Assembly (NCBI GenBank): GCA_035578175.1
Contig: JAQMRL010000002.1
Location: forward strand, 131,318,171 to 131,382,170
Length of the DNA: 64,000 nucleotides
Reading direction: 5' to 3'
From: Catonia carolina
Lineage: Eukaryota; Arthropoda; Insecta; Hemiptera; Achilidae
Made by a program: the position numbers and the translations under genes. Numbering within the stretch: position 1 is the stretch's first letter; each line of letters opens with the position of its first letter. Below, one piece after another: positions 43,407-54,530 of this stretch. The notes under the pieces are model-generated. The model searched no databases. It was not told where the DNA came from and saw only the letters and a list, made by a program, of their open reading frames with translations.

Positions 43407-44124
43407 GGGGAGACTGTATTATGGTTTTGACTGAAAATTTTGGTTTTCGGTTTTATATGTTTTTCAATAGTTTAGACCTAGACCTACCACAAAAACATTA
43501 AATTACAACAAAAAAGTATTTTAATGAAAAAAATATTAAAGTTTTTATCACGTTTAACCTAAAAAAATTAACATGTCGCCAAGAACAAATATTTTTCATA
43601 TTTTTATATTGCTCTTTTTAGTGCAAAAGAATTTTAGTTTTTTTTTAAATATCTGCTTCACTATTTTTAATATTCTCCGCTGTTGGTACAGCTTTCTAAC
43701 CAACTGTTATGGGAAATTAAACTTTTTTGTGTAGATATTGTTTCTCATTTGTGCCTTTTTCCGTAAATTTAAATTTTTAAGGTACGGTTTTCTCAGGACC
43801 ATTTAACCTATCAGACTGAAATTTTTACCAGTTAATTATCATGCACATGCACATTCACCGACAATGTTTTTACTTCCTCAGGTACTCAAAAAAATAATAA
43901 TATGCAAAAAACGTAGAAAAAAGTTGTAAGAATTTTATGTTATTCGTTATTCTTTTAAAAACTTTATGGTCCAACAGATTAAATTGAAAAAATGTCAGTA
44001 GCTTAAACTACCCTACAACTAGAAGTGTGTAAAGCTTCATTTTCTTAACTTTCACCAATTCTATGAAAAATGTACCTAAAAATATCAAATTTAACATTCG
44101 TGGGATACAAAGTACAGTTTCCCC
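43407..44124 (-). mobile_element. C-family TTAA element, complete (C4)
   Basis: TTAA on both sides (43403-43406, 44125-44128). Left GGGGAGACTGTATTATGG, right GTACAGTTTCCCC. Body is the reverse of C3, 718 bp, no open frame. Confidence 0.9.
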
Positions 44125-44128
44125 TTAA

Positions 44129-44275
44129 ATCGTGTGTGTGTGTAGGAACCTATCGTTAATGTATGGGATCTGAAAAATTGTATATCCTGTGAAAACTCGA
44201 TTTCGAAAAATCGAAATGTTAACAATATTTTCCTTCCCTATATTTCATACAGGGCACGAGAAAGTAATAATAATA
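44129..44275 (-). repeat. E-family end fragment
   Basis: Short TG run, then 'gggatctgaaaaattgtata', 'tgaaaactcgatttcgaaaa' and the end 'gggcacgagaaagtaata'. It lies directly beside the TTAA of C4. Confidence 0.7.
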
Positions 44276-45430
44276 AACTTAGGTCCATGTAGGCCTATAA
44301 TGTAAGTAGGCTTCTTAATACAGAAGTCATATTAATTCATAACCTCTATTAATGTATCTAGTAGACTAAGTTACATGTCGGATCGTAAAATTATGATATA
44401 CGGGTAATTGTGTAGACCTGGGCTTCATGTTCACAATACCTACATTAATTTTAGTATAGAGCATTAACCCATAAGTTATGTTAATTATATGAAATGAATA
44501 AAATAAAATGTAATAAAAATATAGGTATATTAAATAATAAAACATAAAATATTTTATTACTGAATTAATATTTTTCTAACTAGTAATAAAATTTAATGAT
44601 CTTAAAAGAATTTCTGCCGCCTAATAAGCTTTGTAGTTATGAAACTAGAATACATGTTCTTATCCGATTTTATTATTTATGTACCTTTTTATTTATAAAA
44701 TGACCACAGAAATTAAAAAATTATTTATTGCTGTAGCTTATATATTTTACATTACATAGATTATCAAGTGGTACAGAATCTAGTTAACATTTATTTTATA
44801 AATAGCAGTCCCTATTTTCTAAGTGCATTAAAGTGCAGTGACAAACATATCCAGTGATCTGACGAAATGTTTTTATTCAATAATAATATTACAGACCGTA
44901 AGATAAAAATCTACTTATAATAAGGATTATGTGATAACAACTTCTAATTATTAGTATTTTTATTTAACTTCTTTAGATTTTCATTTATCTGAAGTTTTAT
45001 AACATAAAACGATGTACTAACTTGGAAAAATTAAATATATAAATTATAGTGTAATAAAAATTACAATTAATAGGTTTAAATTTTATTAGTAGTAGTAATT
45101 TACTTATGTTTTTATTAAATGTTAGACATTAATGTTCAAATTCTGTACATTTTACAATATTTTTTTATGCGTATAATGTGTAACCGGTTCGACGGTTTAA
45201 AAAGATTTTAAACAGAATTGGTACGTGCTCTAAGATCATAGTTCATGACCTACTTAACGTTTTATGATTACAGTGGAATGTATTCACATATTTGGGGATT
45301 ATTTTCTCAGCAGATGGAAAATTATAATAGAAGTTTAGTCAAAACGACAGAAAGCAAGTAATTTTTTCCAATATGAAGTCGCTTAGTTTTGAATGAATAA
45401 GTCTTTTTTAATTGTAAAAAATTATTTCTT
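44276..45430. other. AT-rich DNA, nothing recognised
   Basis: Among the most AT-rich parts of the window; no gene or repeat family recognised. Confidence 0.45.
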
Positions 45431-45431
45431 A

Positions 45432-45486
45432 ATGCATATCATATGATATGCATATAATACTGCATATAATATGCATATAATACTGA
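45432..45486. repeat. Palindrome and short tandem repeats
   Basis: 45432-45453 is a perfect 22-bp palindrome with arms ATGCATATCAT/ATGATATGCAT, followed by three near-repeats of GCATATAATACT-type units. Confidence 0.8.
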
Positions 45487-45540
45487 ATTATGAAGGAGAA
45501 AAATAGATGGGAGGAAGAAATGATTTGATTAGGTTGGCAA

Positions 45541-45885
45541 AAAATGAACTTCAAGAGAAGTGTGCTAGGAGAGACGAAAATATATAGAATGAGGAATTAT
45601 GTAATTAGGAAACAATTTGAGATGGAAAGCCTGACAAGGAAAGTTGGAAAGACAAAACTACAATGTTTTGGTCATATCAGTAGGATGGAGGGTAGACGGC
45701 CTAAAAGGGTGTATCATTTCAAAATTAAGGGATAAGAATAAGGGAGGACTAAGAGTGTAAGAGATGGGTTCAGATATGAATTTATTGGGGAAAAGATGCG
45801 ATGCTAAGAGAGCAATGAAGGAGAGATGGTTCACCGACCGAGATAGGTGGAAAAGGGTTGTGTTGAGTCCAAGAAAAAATGTTGA
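45541..45885 (+). pseudogene. LINE protein C-terminal remnant
   Basis: A 63-codon frame has RMRNYVIRKQFEMESLTRKV then GKTKLQCFGHISRMEGRRPK, matching the RxRNxxIRxxxxxxxxxxxIxxxxLxWxGHxxRMxxxRxPK order found near the end of many LINE reverse transcriptases. After a shift, ERWFTDRDRWKRVVLSPRK matches the terminal DRxxWRxxV motif. Only ~110 residues' worth remains, with frameshifts. The minus-strand 86-codon frame is its shadow. Confidence 0.8.
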
Positions 45886-46165
45886 AAATAAAAGTTGTAG
45901 GTTTTTCAATTTTCTCAACTTTAGTTACAAATACTTTTAATTGTATACACTTTAAATTGAATTATATACACTTTGAGAAAATATTTAAAAGTGAAGAACG
46001 CACGAATAAACTACTCGATTTTGATAAAAATGTCCGTGTTGGATCCTCTTGTGGTACTTAATTTAAGTTACAAGTTTCAATTTCGTACAATACTCCGTTC
46101 TTCAGATATTTCATTGACGCCTTCACACAGACCAATCGCTAAAAACACGTTTTAGGCATGTTCAA
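45886..46165 (-). repeat. E-family fragment
   Basis: 'gataaaaatgtccgtgttgg', 'cttgtggtacttaatttaag', 'acaagtttcaatttcgtac' and 'cagaccaatcgctaaaaaca' match the centre of E in reverse. No TG tract in this copy. The first ~100 bases are a weaker match. Confidence 0.6.
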
Positions 46166-47594
46166 CTCAGGAAGTTTTAAAATGTTTTCTTTGAACTGAG
46201 AGAGAATTAATATTACAGTATGTTAATAAATTTTATGTATCTTTGATATTCCTTCACCTGGTTTTAGCGTACAAAAGGGAATTTCTAAATTTATTTATCA
46301 ATTATTAAACCCACAGAATATTTTTCAATAGATTTGGGGTTGATTATATTTGAGATTATTTATTTTTAAAGTTTTGTGACAATATAAAAAATACGAAGTA
46401 ATTTATTAAAAGCTACTGTATAAATTTGAAGACGCAGATGTTTTTTACTTTTAATCTTAATAAATTTGTCATTGCAAAAAAACGAATTATTTAATCTAAT
46501 CAAACCTATGTGTATATATAAATGTATTTATACAGGGAGAAAGACGGAGGTTATAGGGAAAGAGGTTGTAAATAAGCATTCGGCAATAAAGTTCTCAAGT
46601 TGTATTTCCCTTAGCAATCAAACAAAACATATCAAACTTTGCACCGTAATGCTTTTGTATCGTCACTTGCAAGAATAACGTGTACATTTAGATAGACTTT
46701 TCTTTTTCTGATGTTTTCGATAGTGGAGTAGTTGCGATGATGACGGAATAAGTAGCGGAACAAAAAGCATAAATAAAGATAGAAAGAAGGGAAAGAAAAA
46801 AGAAGAAATTGGTGGAAGATACAATGAGTGTAGTGAACGTGAGTGAAGGAAGAGATGATGGGCAGATCGGCAGATGAGTTTACAGCAGGTGTGTTACATT
46901 GGATAACGTTAGACTGGGGACTCATCATGTACCAATTAGATCTAACGTCTGACCGGGGGATATTTTATTCCTTACACATCTACACTTACGTTTCTCTCAT
47001 GATATCTACCACGGTGTGTTGTTGTATATTTGACCATCTACCATCCAACATTTTTCTTCTCTTACTTACTCTGATACTATGTTACGATATGCCCACCTAT
47101 TTTCTACTTTCCAGTTTTCTTATTGTTATTATTATTACTTCTTCCACGAGTGCAGTTCAACCTATTACAGTACTACACTGCTATAAAGTATAATGTCATT
47201 TTTCCCTCTTATTTACTAGTTCCTTATCCTATTTCTTATTTTATGATACTATACTAACATCTGATATGAAAAAGTATTCAGAACGCCTACTGATTCATTC
47301 ATCACTAATTTTATAACTTCCCTATAACACTCATGTGAAATTCTGAAAAATATTTTTTATTTGTTTATTTTTATTTAGTTAAATATAATAGCCTACAATT
47401 CATTACTAGATTAAGCTACAAAGAATATTTTTAACTAAATGTAACCTACTAATACCTAAAAGCTCTTCTTCGCGAAGAGATCTGTCCGCGCATAGCAGGA
47501 TACAAAAAAATTATTTAAAAATTTCATACCAATAACTAAATTCATTCGTACGAATAACTACTATAAAAAAATACTATTATAAAATCTAAAAGAG
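46166..47594. other. AT-rich DNA, two unconvincing open frames
   Basis: A 116-codon plus frame (46843-47193) has a long hydrophobic C-terminal half (LLLLTLILCY...SFLIVIIITSS), and a 98-codon minus frame overlaps it. Neither shows a domain. T-rich DNA often yields apparent membrane segments, so I treat both as chance. TCTTCGCGAAGA (near 47467) is a short perfect palindrome. Confidence 0.35.
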
Positions 47595-48270
47595 TGTTCG
47601 AGAATGACCGAAAGTTTAAAAATGTTAACGTAAAATAACATAAGAGTAATAAATAGGGTCTTCCGAGAAGTAGTTAGAAATATTATATAATATGTAATAT
47701 AAATGGTCTTTTATAGTACAGGTTTATTGTTGTAGTATATGGGCATTGTGAGAGCCGGGAACGTATTTTGATAATTGATCTTTTTGTAACACCTTCTATT
47801 CAATCTTAATTTGTTTACAGTTGTTAAGATTTACCCAGAAGCCGTTAGAAGGATTTTGTATTTTATTATTATATCAAAAATCTCTGTCTTTTCTCGAATT
47901 CTCCATTAGCTCACCTATAAAAGCGCCGGTTTGTTTACAGTCTAGTTCAAACTTGATACGTCTGTGTTTGAGTGAGCGAATAGCTTAGTGCTTAACGGTT
48001 ACGTTAGAAAAGAACAACGTTACTGTGTATTGTTTAACGTTTATTCTGTATAATTTTTGTAAGTAATATTTATTAAATTGGTTAAGTTATATTTTATTGT
48101 AGCCTATTAGTTAATTTTAATAAGTATGTTATTTTTTTATTAAGTAATTTAATTGTAATATACTTGTAGATTTTAGTCAGTTATTTAATTGTAATAAATA
48201 CTTGTACTTATTTTAAACTTTGGTGTGTTTAATTTATCCAGATCCTGAAACGGAACTTATAAGTTTCTTA
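47595..48270 (+). repeat. LTR-like segment 2
   Basis: Shares with segment 1 'tgttcgagaat', 'gtaataaatagggt', 'tattcaatcttaat', 'tattattatatcaaaaat', 'agctcacctataaaagc', 'gtgcttaacggttacgtt', 'tattaaattggttaa' and 'tttatccagatcctgaaac', in the same order and orientation. TATAAAAG (near 47926) is a good TATA box. The right end is vague. It is preceded by a purine run (CTAAAAGAG). Confidence 0.55.
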
Positions 48271-48927
48271 ATAAAGAACAAATTCAGAAACTAAACTCAA
48301 CTATAAAAACATTACGTTTTATGCGTACTGGATGTGTAGGCCTTATAGTATTTATGGAGGCAAAACAGCGGATTTGATGTCGGCTGGATGATCACGCAGG
48401 CTGGTTTGACTCGTGCCACTGTCAGTCGGTCGTGTTTGTTTATACCAACTCTACAGTTAAATGGCTTTTACTATAAAAATAATTTGGGTAATTATGGTTT
48501 TCTTCGATATAAAACTTAACTCGAATCTGAATTGTCCATAAATCTATTTAAACATGAAGTAACTTAGATGAAGGTACGGAAAACGATGATTACCATGATG
48601 GGAATGATAATGATGCTGATTATGAAATGGCGATGATAAGTAATAGAAGTAACAAAAAATAATATTAGTTAATTGATTAACAATATCCTGAAGGATAGTC
48701 CAATATTTTAACACGTTTCAATCAGTGAATATCTTCGCTGTTGTCGAAAGGATTTTGATATTTTCTAACTTATAAACTTCTTTACACTACTTTGTTTGAT
48801 TTCTTCTTTTTATGAAGGGCAGTTTTAAATCATTGTGCAATACTTCATTGGTTCATTGGTTGGGCAGCAGTGATCAGTCTCCGAAATTTTTATTGAAAAC
48901 ACTGCATCTTTTTATAATAATATGATG
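48271..48927. other. Unassigned DNA
   Basis: A (GAT)-rich patch (gatgattaccatgatggga...) lies at about 48580-48640. No gene or repeat family recognised. Confidence 0.4.
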
Positions 48928-49060
48928 TACTAGCTGTACCCCGAAGCTCTAACCTATAAGTGCAAACTGCAAATATAACGAAATAAAAAGGTTAATTTTT
49001 GAATTAGAAAACCATCCTTAATTTCTTCTATAATCATTTCATCAAAAAATAAAATTACTA
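48928..49060 (+). repeat. Possible head of a dispersed insect-type repeat
   Basis: 'actagctgtaccccgaagc' resembles the head phrase (agctgtacccgcggcttcgc) of a repeat common in insects, also seen at 58.9 kb. The similarity is short. Confidence 0.3.
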
Positions 49061-49314
49061 ATGATGTGTTGTAGAAATAATAGGCTAAGTATACATACAT
49101 CAATCAATTGAGAATGCCTATATTCGACAGGCCCAAAATTTAAAAAATCTATGTTTTTCTATTGTTTCGTTTACGTGTTAACACAAAAGTGTTAATGCAA
49201 AAAAATAGAGTGTAGAGTGAAATCAGAAAAATCAATTAATTAGTTCATTTATTGTAGTACTTCTCGGAGGGCAGCAATTATTAGTTTCTTATATATGTCT
49301 ATAGCTTAAAGACT

Positions 49315-49708
49315 TCCCCATAACTGGCAGGTGGAGTGTTAAAATTATTTGCACTCCATCAGCTAGTTCCAGGGCTATAAAAATAGTTCTGTTTCTTGTC
49401 CCATGGCCAGCCAATTAAATAACTGAATCATTTAAGAACAGGAGAGGCAGAGGTGTAAAAGACACTAATCAGAGTTAATTTCTCTGAAAGCAGGCCTAAT
49501 GAATTTCATTATACACCCAGACACTGTGGTGAAAGAAGTGAAGCTGTCATTTGCAGGGTGAAAAAGGTGTGCTTTTCGGAGGGCCTGGCATGCTGATAGG
49601 CATATTTTCCAACTCAGTGAGGAAGACAATTGTAAACCACCTCACTTCTCGTTTTACTTAGTAAAACGTCTAAAGGTTCAAACCAGCCTTTTGATTTAAA
49701 CAACACAA
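49315..49708 (+). repeat. A-family element, full length (A10)
   Basis: 'taactggcaggtggagtgtt' to 'aaccagccttttgatttaaa'. The AGCC/GGCT hairpin at the end has lost its right arm in this copy; the two other hairpins are kept with changes. Confidence 0.85.
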
Positions 49709-50189
49709 CTTAAAAACAATGAAAAATTAACGAAAAATAATAAATCTCGAATAACTTTTTTAATATTTAATGTAAAATAGCTTATGTAAATTAAGTAATT
49801 AGATATTGTTTATATATAAGTAATGATAAAATTATTATTAAATGTTTAAGATTATAGTTAGGAAATATTATGAGAAAACTTGTAAACGGTTATTATTTAA
49901 GTCAGCGATAGCCATGAAAAGACATTTGAGTCAGTTAAGTCAGCGAATGCTTCATCACATTGAATGGTACAATTGGAATCGTTGATTGGAAGAGACTTTT
50001 AAAGGACGGATCGGTAGAAAACATCAGTTTGGAAAGAGAGAGAGGAGAGGTAAGGGTTAGTTATATTTCGAAAAGATGAAACCGGGCAGATTAAACAACG
50101 AATAGGGATTATAAACAATGGGGCGCGTCCAATTAAGCGGATAATATTGTAGTATTTATGGTGAACAGGAATGTGTCCCATAAAGCTGT
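49709..50189. other. AT-rich DNA, nothing recognised
   Basis: A minus-strand 60-codon frame shows no domain. Confidence 0.4.
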
Positions 50190-50530
50190 AACTTTAAACG
50201 TGGGGTAAGCTGGCCGGCTACTGCCGAGCGCTGATACCTTGTGACAACAATGAGTACTGCTGATGGATGCAGTTGATTTGTTGCTGGCATATTAGTGGCG
50301 TGCTTATCGCTGGAATGTGATTTATTTATACTAGTTGTGCATGCAAAAGCTCAACCGACCTCTTCGTTTCTGGATTTCATATCTATTAGGCATGAAGCGA
50401 CCGGGTTGGCAAACCCAGCTACATTTACTCCAGAGTTATGTTTCCAGTGACTCGTCTTTCACTGCTCCAAGACACGCCGCTTCACTATCTGACTAGTGTT
50501 ATATCACCCTTACGGCAACCTCAGGCTTAT
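50190..50530. promoter_or_regulatory. GC-richer unique island, candidate regulatory DNA
   Basis: Balanced composition (GGCCGGCTACTGCCGAGCGC, GCGACCGGGTTGGCAAACCC) with GTGCATGCAAAAGC, GATTTATTTATAC and ACAACAATG (Sox-like) motifs. No repeat copy, no domain in the short frames. The role is inference. Confidence 0.3.
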
Positions 50531-50789
50531 TCTTTAAATTACTCTTGTCTTTTACATAAACACTTCCTCCGTTATTTAAATTCAACTTAACATTACTTTT
50601 ATTAATTTCATTAAGTTTTGCATCTTAAATCTCAGAAAATAAAAAATAAAATAAAAAGTCTTAAAATCCGAATAAATGAACAAATAAAAATAGTACTGAA
50701 ATTTAAATTTAATTCGATTCGAAAATCAAATCGGAATAGTTTCAAAGGCTTATGTACACTTTGAGGAACACGGTGGTGGGTAAAGTGCT

Positions 50790-50965
50790 GAAGTAGACCA
50801 TTTTAAAGTTATGTCAAAATGTAGTTTAATGTATGGTTGAGAAAGTTGAACCCTGAATGTTCAGCAGGTGTTAAAATTAAAGACTACTGAGACGAGAGTG
50901 TTAAAATTTATATCTGGTTACTGATTCTTGGTTCATAAAATATATGAAGGCACACATATGGAAAG
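50790..50965 (+). pseudogene. LINE reverse transcriptase fragment
   Basis: Broken frames read YG.ES.TLNVQQ, then KTTETRVLKFISGY and HKIYE. The order YGSExWxLxxxxxxKLxxxExRFLRxIxG is typical of the segment downstream of the catalytic box in LINE proteins. About 50 residues remain, with stops. It may be an older part of the same insertion as G4, about 600 bp downstream, but the two are not contiguous. Confidence 0.5.
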
Positions 50966-51544
50966 CATGTAGCCTAATAAATGAAGGCACAAAAATATAT
51001 GAATTTTAGGCATAAACTTAATAATTTACCAGGGGTGCTATCAACTATCCGCATAATACTGATAAGATTTATGCAGTCATTTTTCGCGAATCCCAGTTGA
51101 TCAAACACAAACAAACAAGGTTTACTTACAAGGCGAACTGCCGACCTCAAAATAAATGGGCAACTTCTTTAAGAATTAGCAGATTACTAGGTCATACTAA
51201 GTCATACGTTATTTATGATGATGATAATAAATTATCTACGATCATTAATAACACCAAATATACAGAAAAAAATCTGTATAAAATATAGATTACCGAAAAC
51301 GGAAATCACAAATCAACGTACAATAAACAGTAGACTATGAATAATAAACAAAATCTGTAGGCTTACGTTAAAATGAAAAATATACGGTGTAAAAATGTAG
51401 TTCATCCATGAACCCTTTATGGTACAGACTGTTTACAAATAGTTTTACAAAAAGAAGTATGTAGTGTATAAAATAAAATGTTAGAAAAAATGTATTGAAT
51501 TAGGACAAATATGGGTGTGAAAATTATGAAAATTTTCCCATACC
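50966..51544. other. AT-rich DNA, nothing recognised
   Basis: A 63-codon frame (51097-51288) shows no domain. Confidence 0.4.
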
Positions 51545-52620
51545 AGGCAGGTCGGATTATTGGTTTAAAGAAGTCAGAAAGAGTATTAAGAAAACTGGAA
51601 TAAACCGAGGAAACATAATAAACGAACCAAATTCAGACAACTAATTACGGACTTAAGGGGATACAGACGAAAGGGGGGGACAGACAAAAATGAAAAAAAT
51701 TGATTTTTATTTTATTTTATTATTCTCTATAGTTTTCCGATTAATTTGGTATATAAATTGTAGCTGTAGTGTAATTGTAAACCGTTGGAAATTAATAAAG
51801 TAAATCATCGTGCCCACCAACTTTTTGGACTTTTGACTTGTTTGTTGCTTACTTTTTGTTTCGTTTGAATTCTGTTAGTATTACAGTTCTTTCTCTTACA
51901 GATTGAACCGTGTGCAAGAATTAGCTGTCATGTTGTGAATGCTTTGTTAATGGGAAAGTAACCTAGAAATTTGTGCTTTACTCTTTGCATTTACTGTTTA
52001 GGTTTTAGTATTGCTTGGTACTTAAAAGGGTTGCTTAGTAGGCTATTCTTTTGAAAAACGGTGGTTTTTGGGATATTGTGTTTTTTCCACTTTGGTACCA
52101 TTTACTCAGAGACTAACTAAGATATCTCTTTCAGTTTTTTGCCAGAGTATCTTCATAACTTTATTTACGTGTATACCAAATAATTTGCTATTATATTCTT
52201 AATTTTCTGAGCTAGATGAGTAAATATTTCAAAATTTGGCCAATTTACGCAATTTGGCAATTTAAAGCCGAAAAAATATTGTTTAAAAAGTTCAGAATTA
52301 GAAAAAGCAAAGTATTATTGGTATACACTATAAACCACAATTCAATAAATAAAATGGTTATTGTTTGAAATCTCTATCTGTAGTAGTCAACTGAGAAAAT
52401 GGTACCAGAAAATTACTAAATTAACATTCCGGAATACAAACGTCTATACGCCCTTAATGGGCGTCCAAGGTAGCAAAAACAGAACACCAGGTGGACAGAA
52501 GAAAGGATAAAAGCCTATAGTAGGCGAATGCTGAGAATGTGGGACGCAAAAAGTGCTTCTAGAAACGTCTAAATTCACCTCACGTGATATAAAATTGGCC
52601 ATGTATGAGGAAAACAATTA
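51545..52620 (+). pseudogene. G-family LINE 3' end split by a TTAA element (G4)
   Basis: Left part 51545-51656 ('gaaaactggaataaaccgag', 'ttcagacaactaattacgga') and right part 52454-52620 ('gcaaaaacagaacaccaggt', 'ggataaaagcctatagtagg', 'tgatataaaattggccatgt') join into one continuous G sequence if the element between is removed. Encodes only the basic C-terminal tail of the LINE protein, with stops. Confidence 0.8.
51657..52453. mobile_element. TTAA element inserted in LINE copy (D1)
   Basis: Exactly bounded by TTAA (51653-51656 and 52454-52457). Terminal repeats GGGGATACAGACG and, reversed, GGGCGTATAGACG. 797 bp, no transposase frame, different body from family C. The G1 copy has a single TTAA at the corresponding place, which shows the target before insertion. 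Confidence 0.9.
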
Positions 52621-53076
52621 TAGGTTGAAATATAAAAATACATTTTATAATGATGGTTGAAATACCTGATAATATGTTTAGTAATTAAATTATTTAAAAC
52701 GGGGGGTATAGCAATGCTGAGAAAAATAATTGTGTAGCCTAAAATAAATAGATAAAGAATGAAATTGTAATAAAATGTTTCATCAATGTTATATCTAACT
52801 GAGAAGCAAACAAATAAATGAGAATAAATTATTAAATAAAACCTCATGGCACAATTTATCGTTTACTAAAGGAAATATTAGGTACGTGAGTATACTACAA
52901 ACAAATAGTAGATAATTAAATACTTGGTGGGAAGCAGGGTGTAAGATTTATTTTGATTTTCTAATTCTAAAGATACAACTATCGTTCACCGCTGGTAAGT
53001 ATGCCTTAGCGGGTTGAAACGGTCTGACAAATCAATTTCATGCGGCCGAACTATGTTAGGTTGATCATGAGTACTA
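52621..53076. other. AT-rich DNA, nothing recognised
   Basis: A minus-strand 90-codon frame (52575-52847) is hydrophobic and overlaps the end of G4; no domain. Confidence 0.4.
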
Positions 53077-53170
53077 CTTTTTTTAAGTTTATTTAAAGTC
53101 GCGTCAACAACTTGGTTATTAGCGACTGTAGTGAATTATCTAACTTTAATGGTGGGTTTAGACTTATAGA
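53077..53170 (-). mobile_element. SINE-2 3' fragment
   Basis: 'tttatttaaagtcgcgtcaa' and 'ggttattagcgactgtagtg' are the reverse of the SINE-2 body and tail at 4.4 and 27.3 kb. The tRNA-like head is missing. Confidence 0.7.
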
Positions 53171-54004
53171 AGAAATTTTAGAATGAATAAAAAATACTGT
53201 CAACGCCTAGAAGAACAACCAAATTACCTAGCCTTGGGCCTTCTTGATAGTAGCTCACGTGTCAGTTTAAGATTAAAACGAATTGATTTTATAAATTTTA
53301 GCGAGATATTTCTAATAGCCTATAATATTAATTAATTCCAATGTAGGCCTATATCAACTCGTATAAGGTATGCACTGTGTTTAACTATGTTATCTAATAA
53401 TTATTATTTTGTGTGTGAGTAAGGATGCTGTGTGCGCGCACGTGTGCATGCGTGTGTGAATTTGTTGTTCGTTCTTGGTTAGCATTTTTAAGTTTCTAGT
53501 CAGTGTGTTAGTGACAAATCCACTGATAAATTTTTAATATTTTACTGTTCTATTTATTGTTTATACATGAACAGATTGTAATTTTTCATTTATGTTAAAA
53601 TAAATTAAAAATTTTTCTGCTAGTAGGTAAACTACCGTGATCTATTTTACAATGTTGTCTTGCGTTGTATATTTTTAGTACCCTTAATATTTGAGAAGTT
53701 ATTCATTTGTTCACGAGACTGGTTTATTTGCGGTTAATTATTTTTTTAGATATTTTCATTAGAATGGAGTTGTTTTGTATTTTACTATATGTATTTGTTC
53801 ATCTGTTTTTCATTATTTTAATTTCGTGACACAATCAGTTCTATTTTACAAAGGACCTGCAATAAATGGCCCAAACTGGTACGAATAGCCATAAGGAAAG
53901 AGAAAAGTTCACAGTAAAGAAATTTTCTCAATAATGTAAACTTACAAACCCTATTAAAAACAGGATAATACATTAACTAATGTTTTTTTTAATATCTTTT
54001 GTGT
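53171..54004. other. AT-rich DNA, possible weak E fragment
   Basis: 53210-53300 ('ttgggccttcttgatagtag') weakly resembles the E segment at 37.3 kb. A short alternating GTGCGCGCACGTGTGCATGCGTGTG-type tract lies at about 53429-53455 (given here in part: GTGCGCGCACGTGTGCATG). Nothing else. Confidence 0.35.
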
Positions 54005-54203
54005 AGCTACGTTGCAATCTGTTCCATTGCTAGATAACGGTATATTTTAATGGTGTCCAATTAACCATACACTGTCAGGAATCGTTGGCCTGAGTCTGAA
54101 CAAGACTACACATCATACTTATCACCCTCATTGGTTCATGGGGTTTCTTATTGTTCTTAAATCAAAGAGATTCCAACGTACACAAATAAGGGATTATTTC
54201 TTA
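54005..54203 (+). mobile_element. SINE-B, truncated (B5)
   Basis: From 'ggtgtccaattaaccatac' (about 54052) to 'ttccaacgtacacaaataag', forward orientation. Preceded by a short reversed tail-like piece (acgttgcaatctgttcc, 54009-54025). No Pol III boxes. Confidence 0.7.
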
Positions 54204-54210
54204 AAAACCT

Positions 54211-54530
54211 ATGTGTGTACGTTGCAATCTAATCGGTTTAAGAATATTATAAACAACCCCACGACCTAATGAGGATTATAATGAATTATATGTATGACGT
54301 ATATATTTGTTGTAGTTTTGTGCAAACTCAGACCGACCATTTTTGAGAGGGTATGGTTAATTGGACCCCAACTATTACAGTACACCGGTTACCACTGTCT
54401 AGTATTCGAATCTGTGTAGAAGTAACTAACTTTACTAAGATTTGAACCATGGAACTTTCGTCTCAAAAAATCAGCTGTTAAACAGCTAAATCTAAGTGAT
54501 GAGTTTACCACTAGACCAAACTGAGGGGTT
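54211..54530 (-). mobile_element. SINE-B, near full length (B6)
   Basis: Reverse copy: 3' end 'gtgtgtacgttgcaatct', body, B-box region (reverse of 'aagatttgaacc', near 54439-54449) and A-box region (reverse of 'ccactagaccaaac', near 54509-54523). Arranged tail to tail with B5. Confidence 0.8.

Noticed and set aside
46843..47193. 116-codon frame with a hydrophobic C-terminal half as a membrane protein
   Set aside because: T-rich DNA gives such stretches by chance, no start context or domain, and a 98-codon frame overlaps on the other strand.
42180..48270. Intact LTR retrotransposon
   Set aside because: No gag-pol motifs inside, strong divergence between the two segments, and several unrelated repeats between them.
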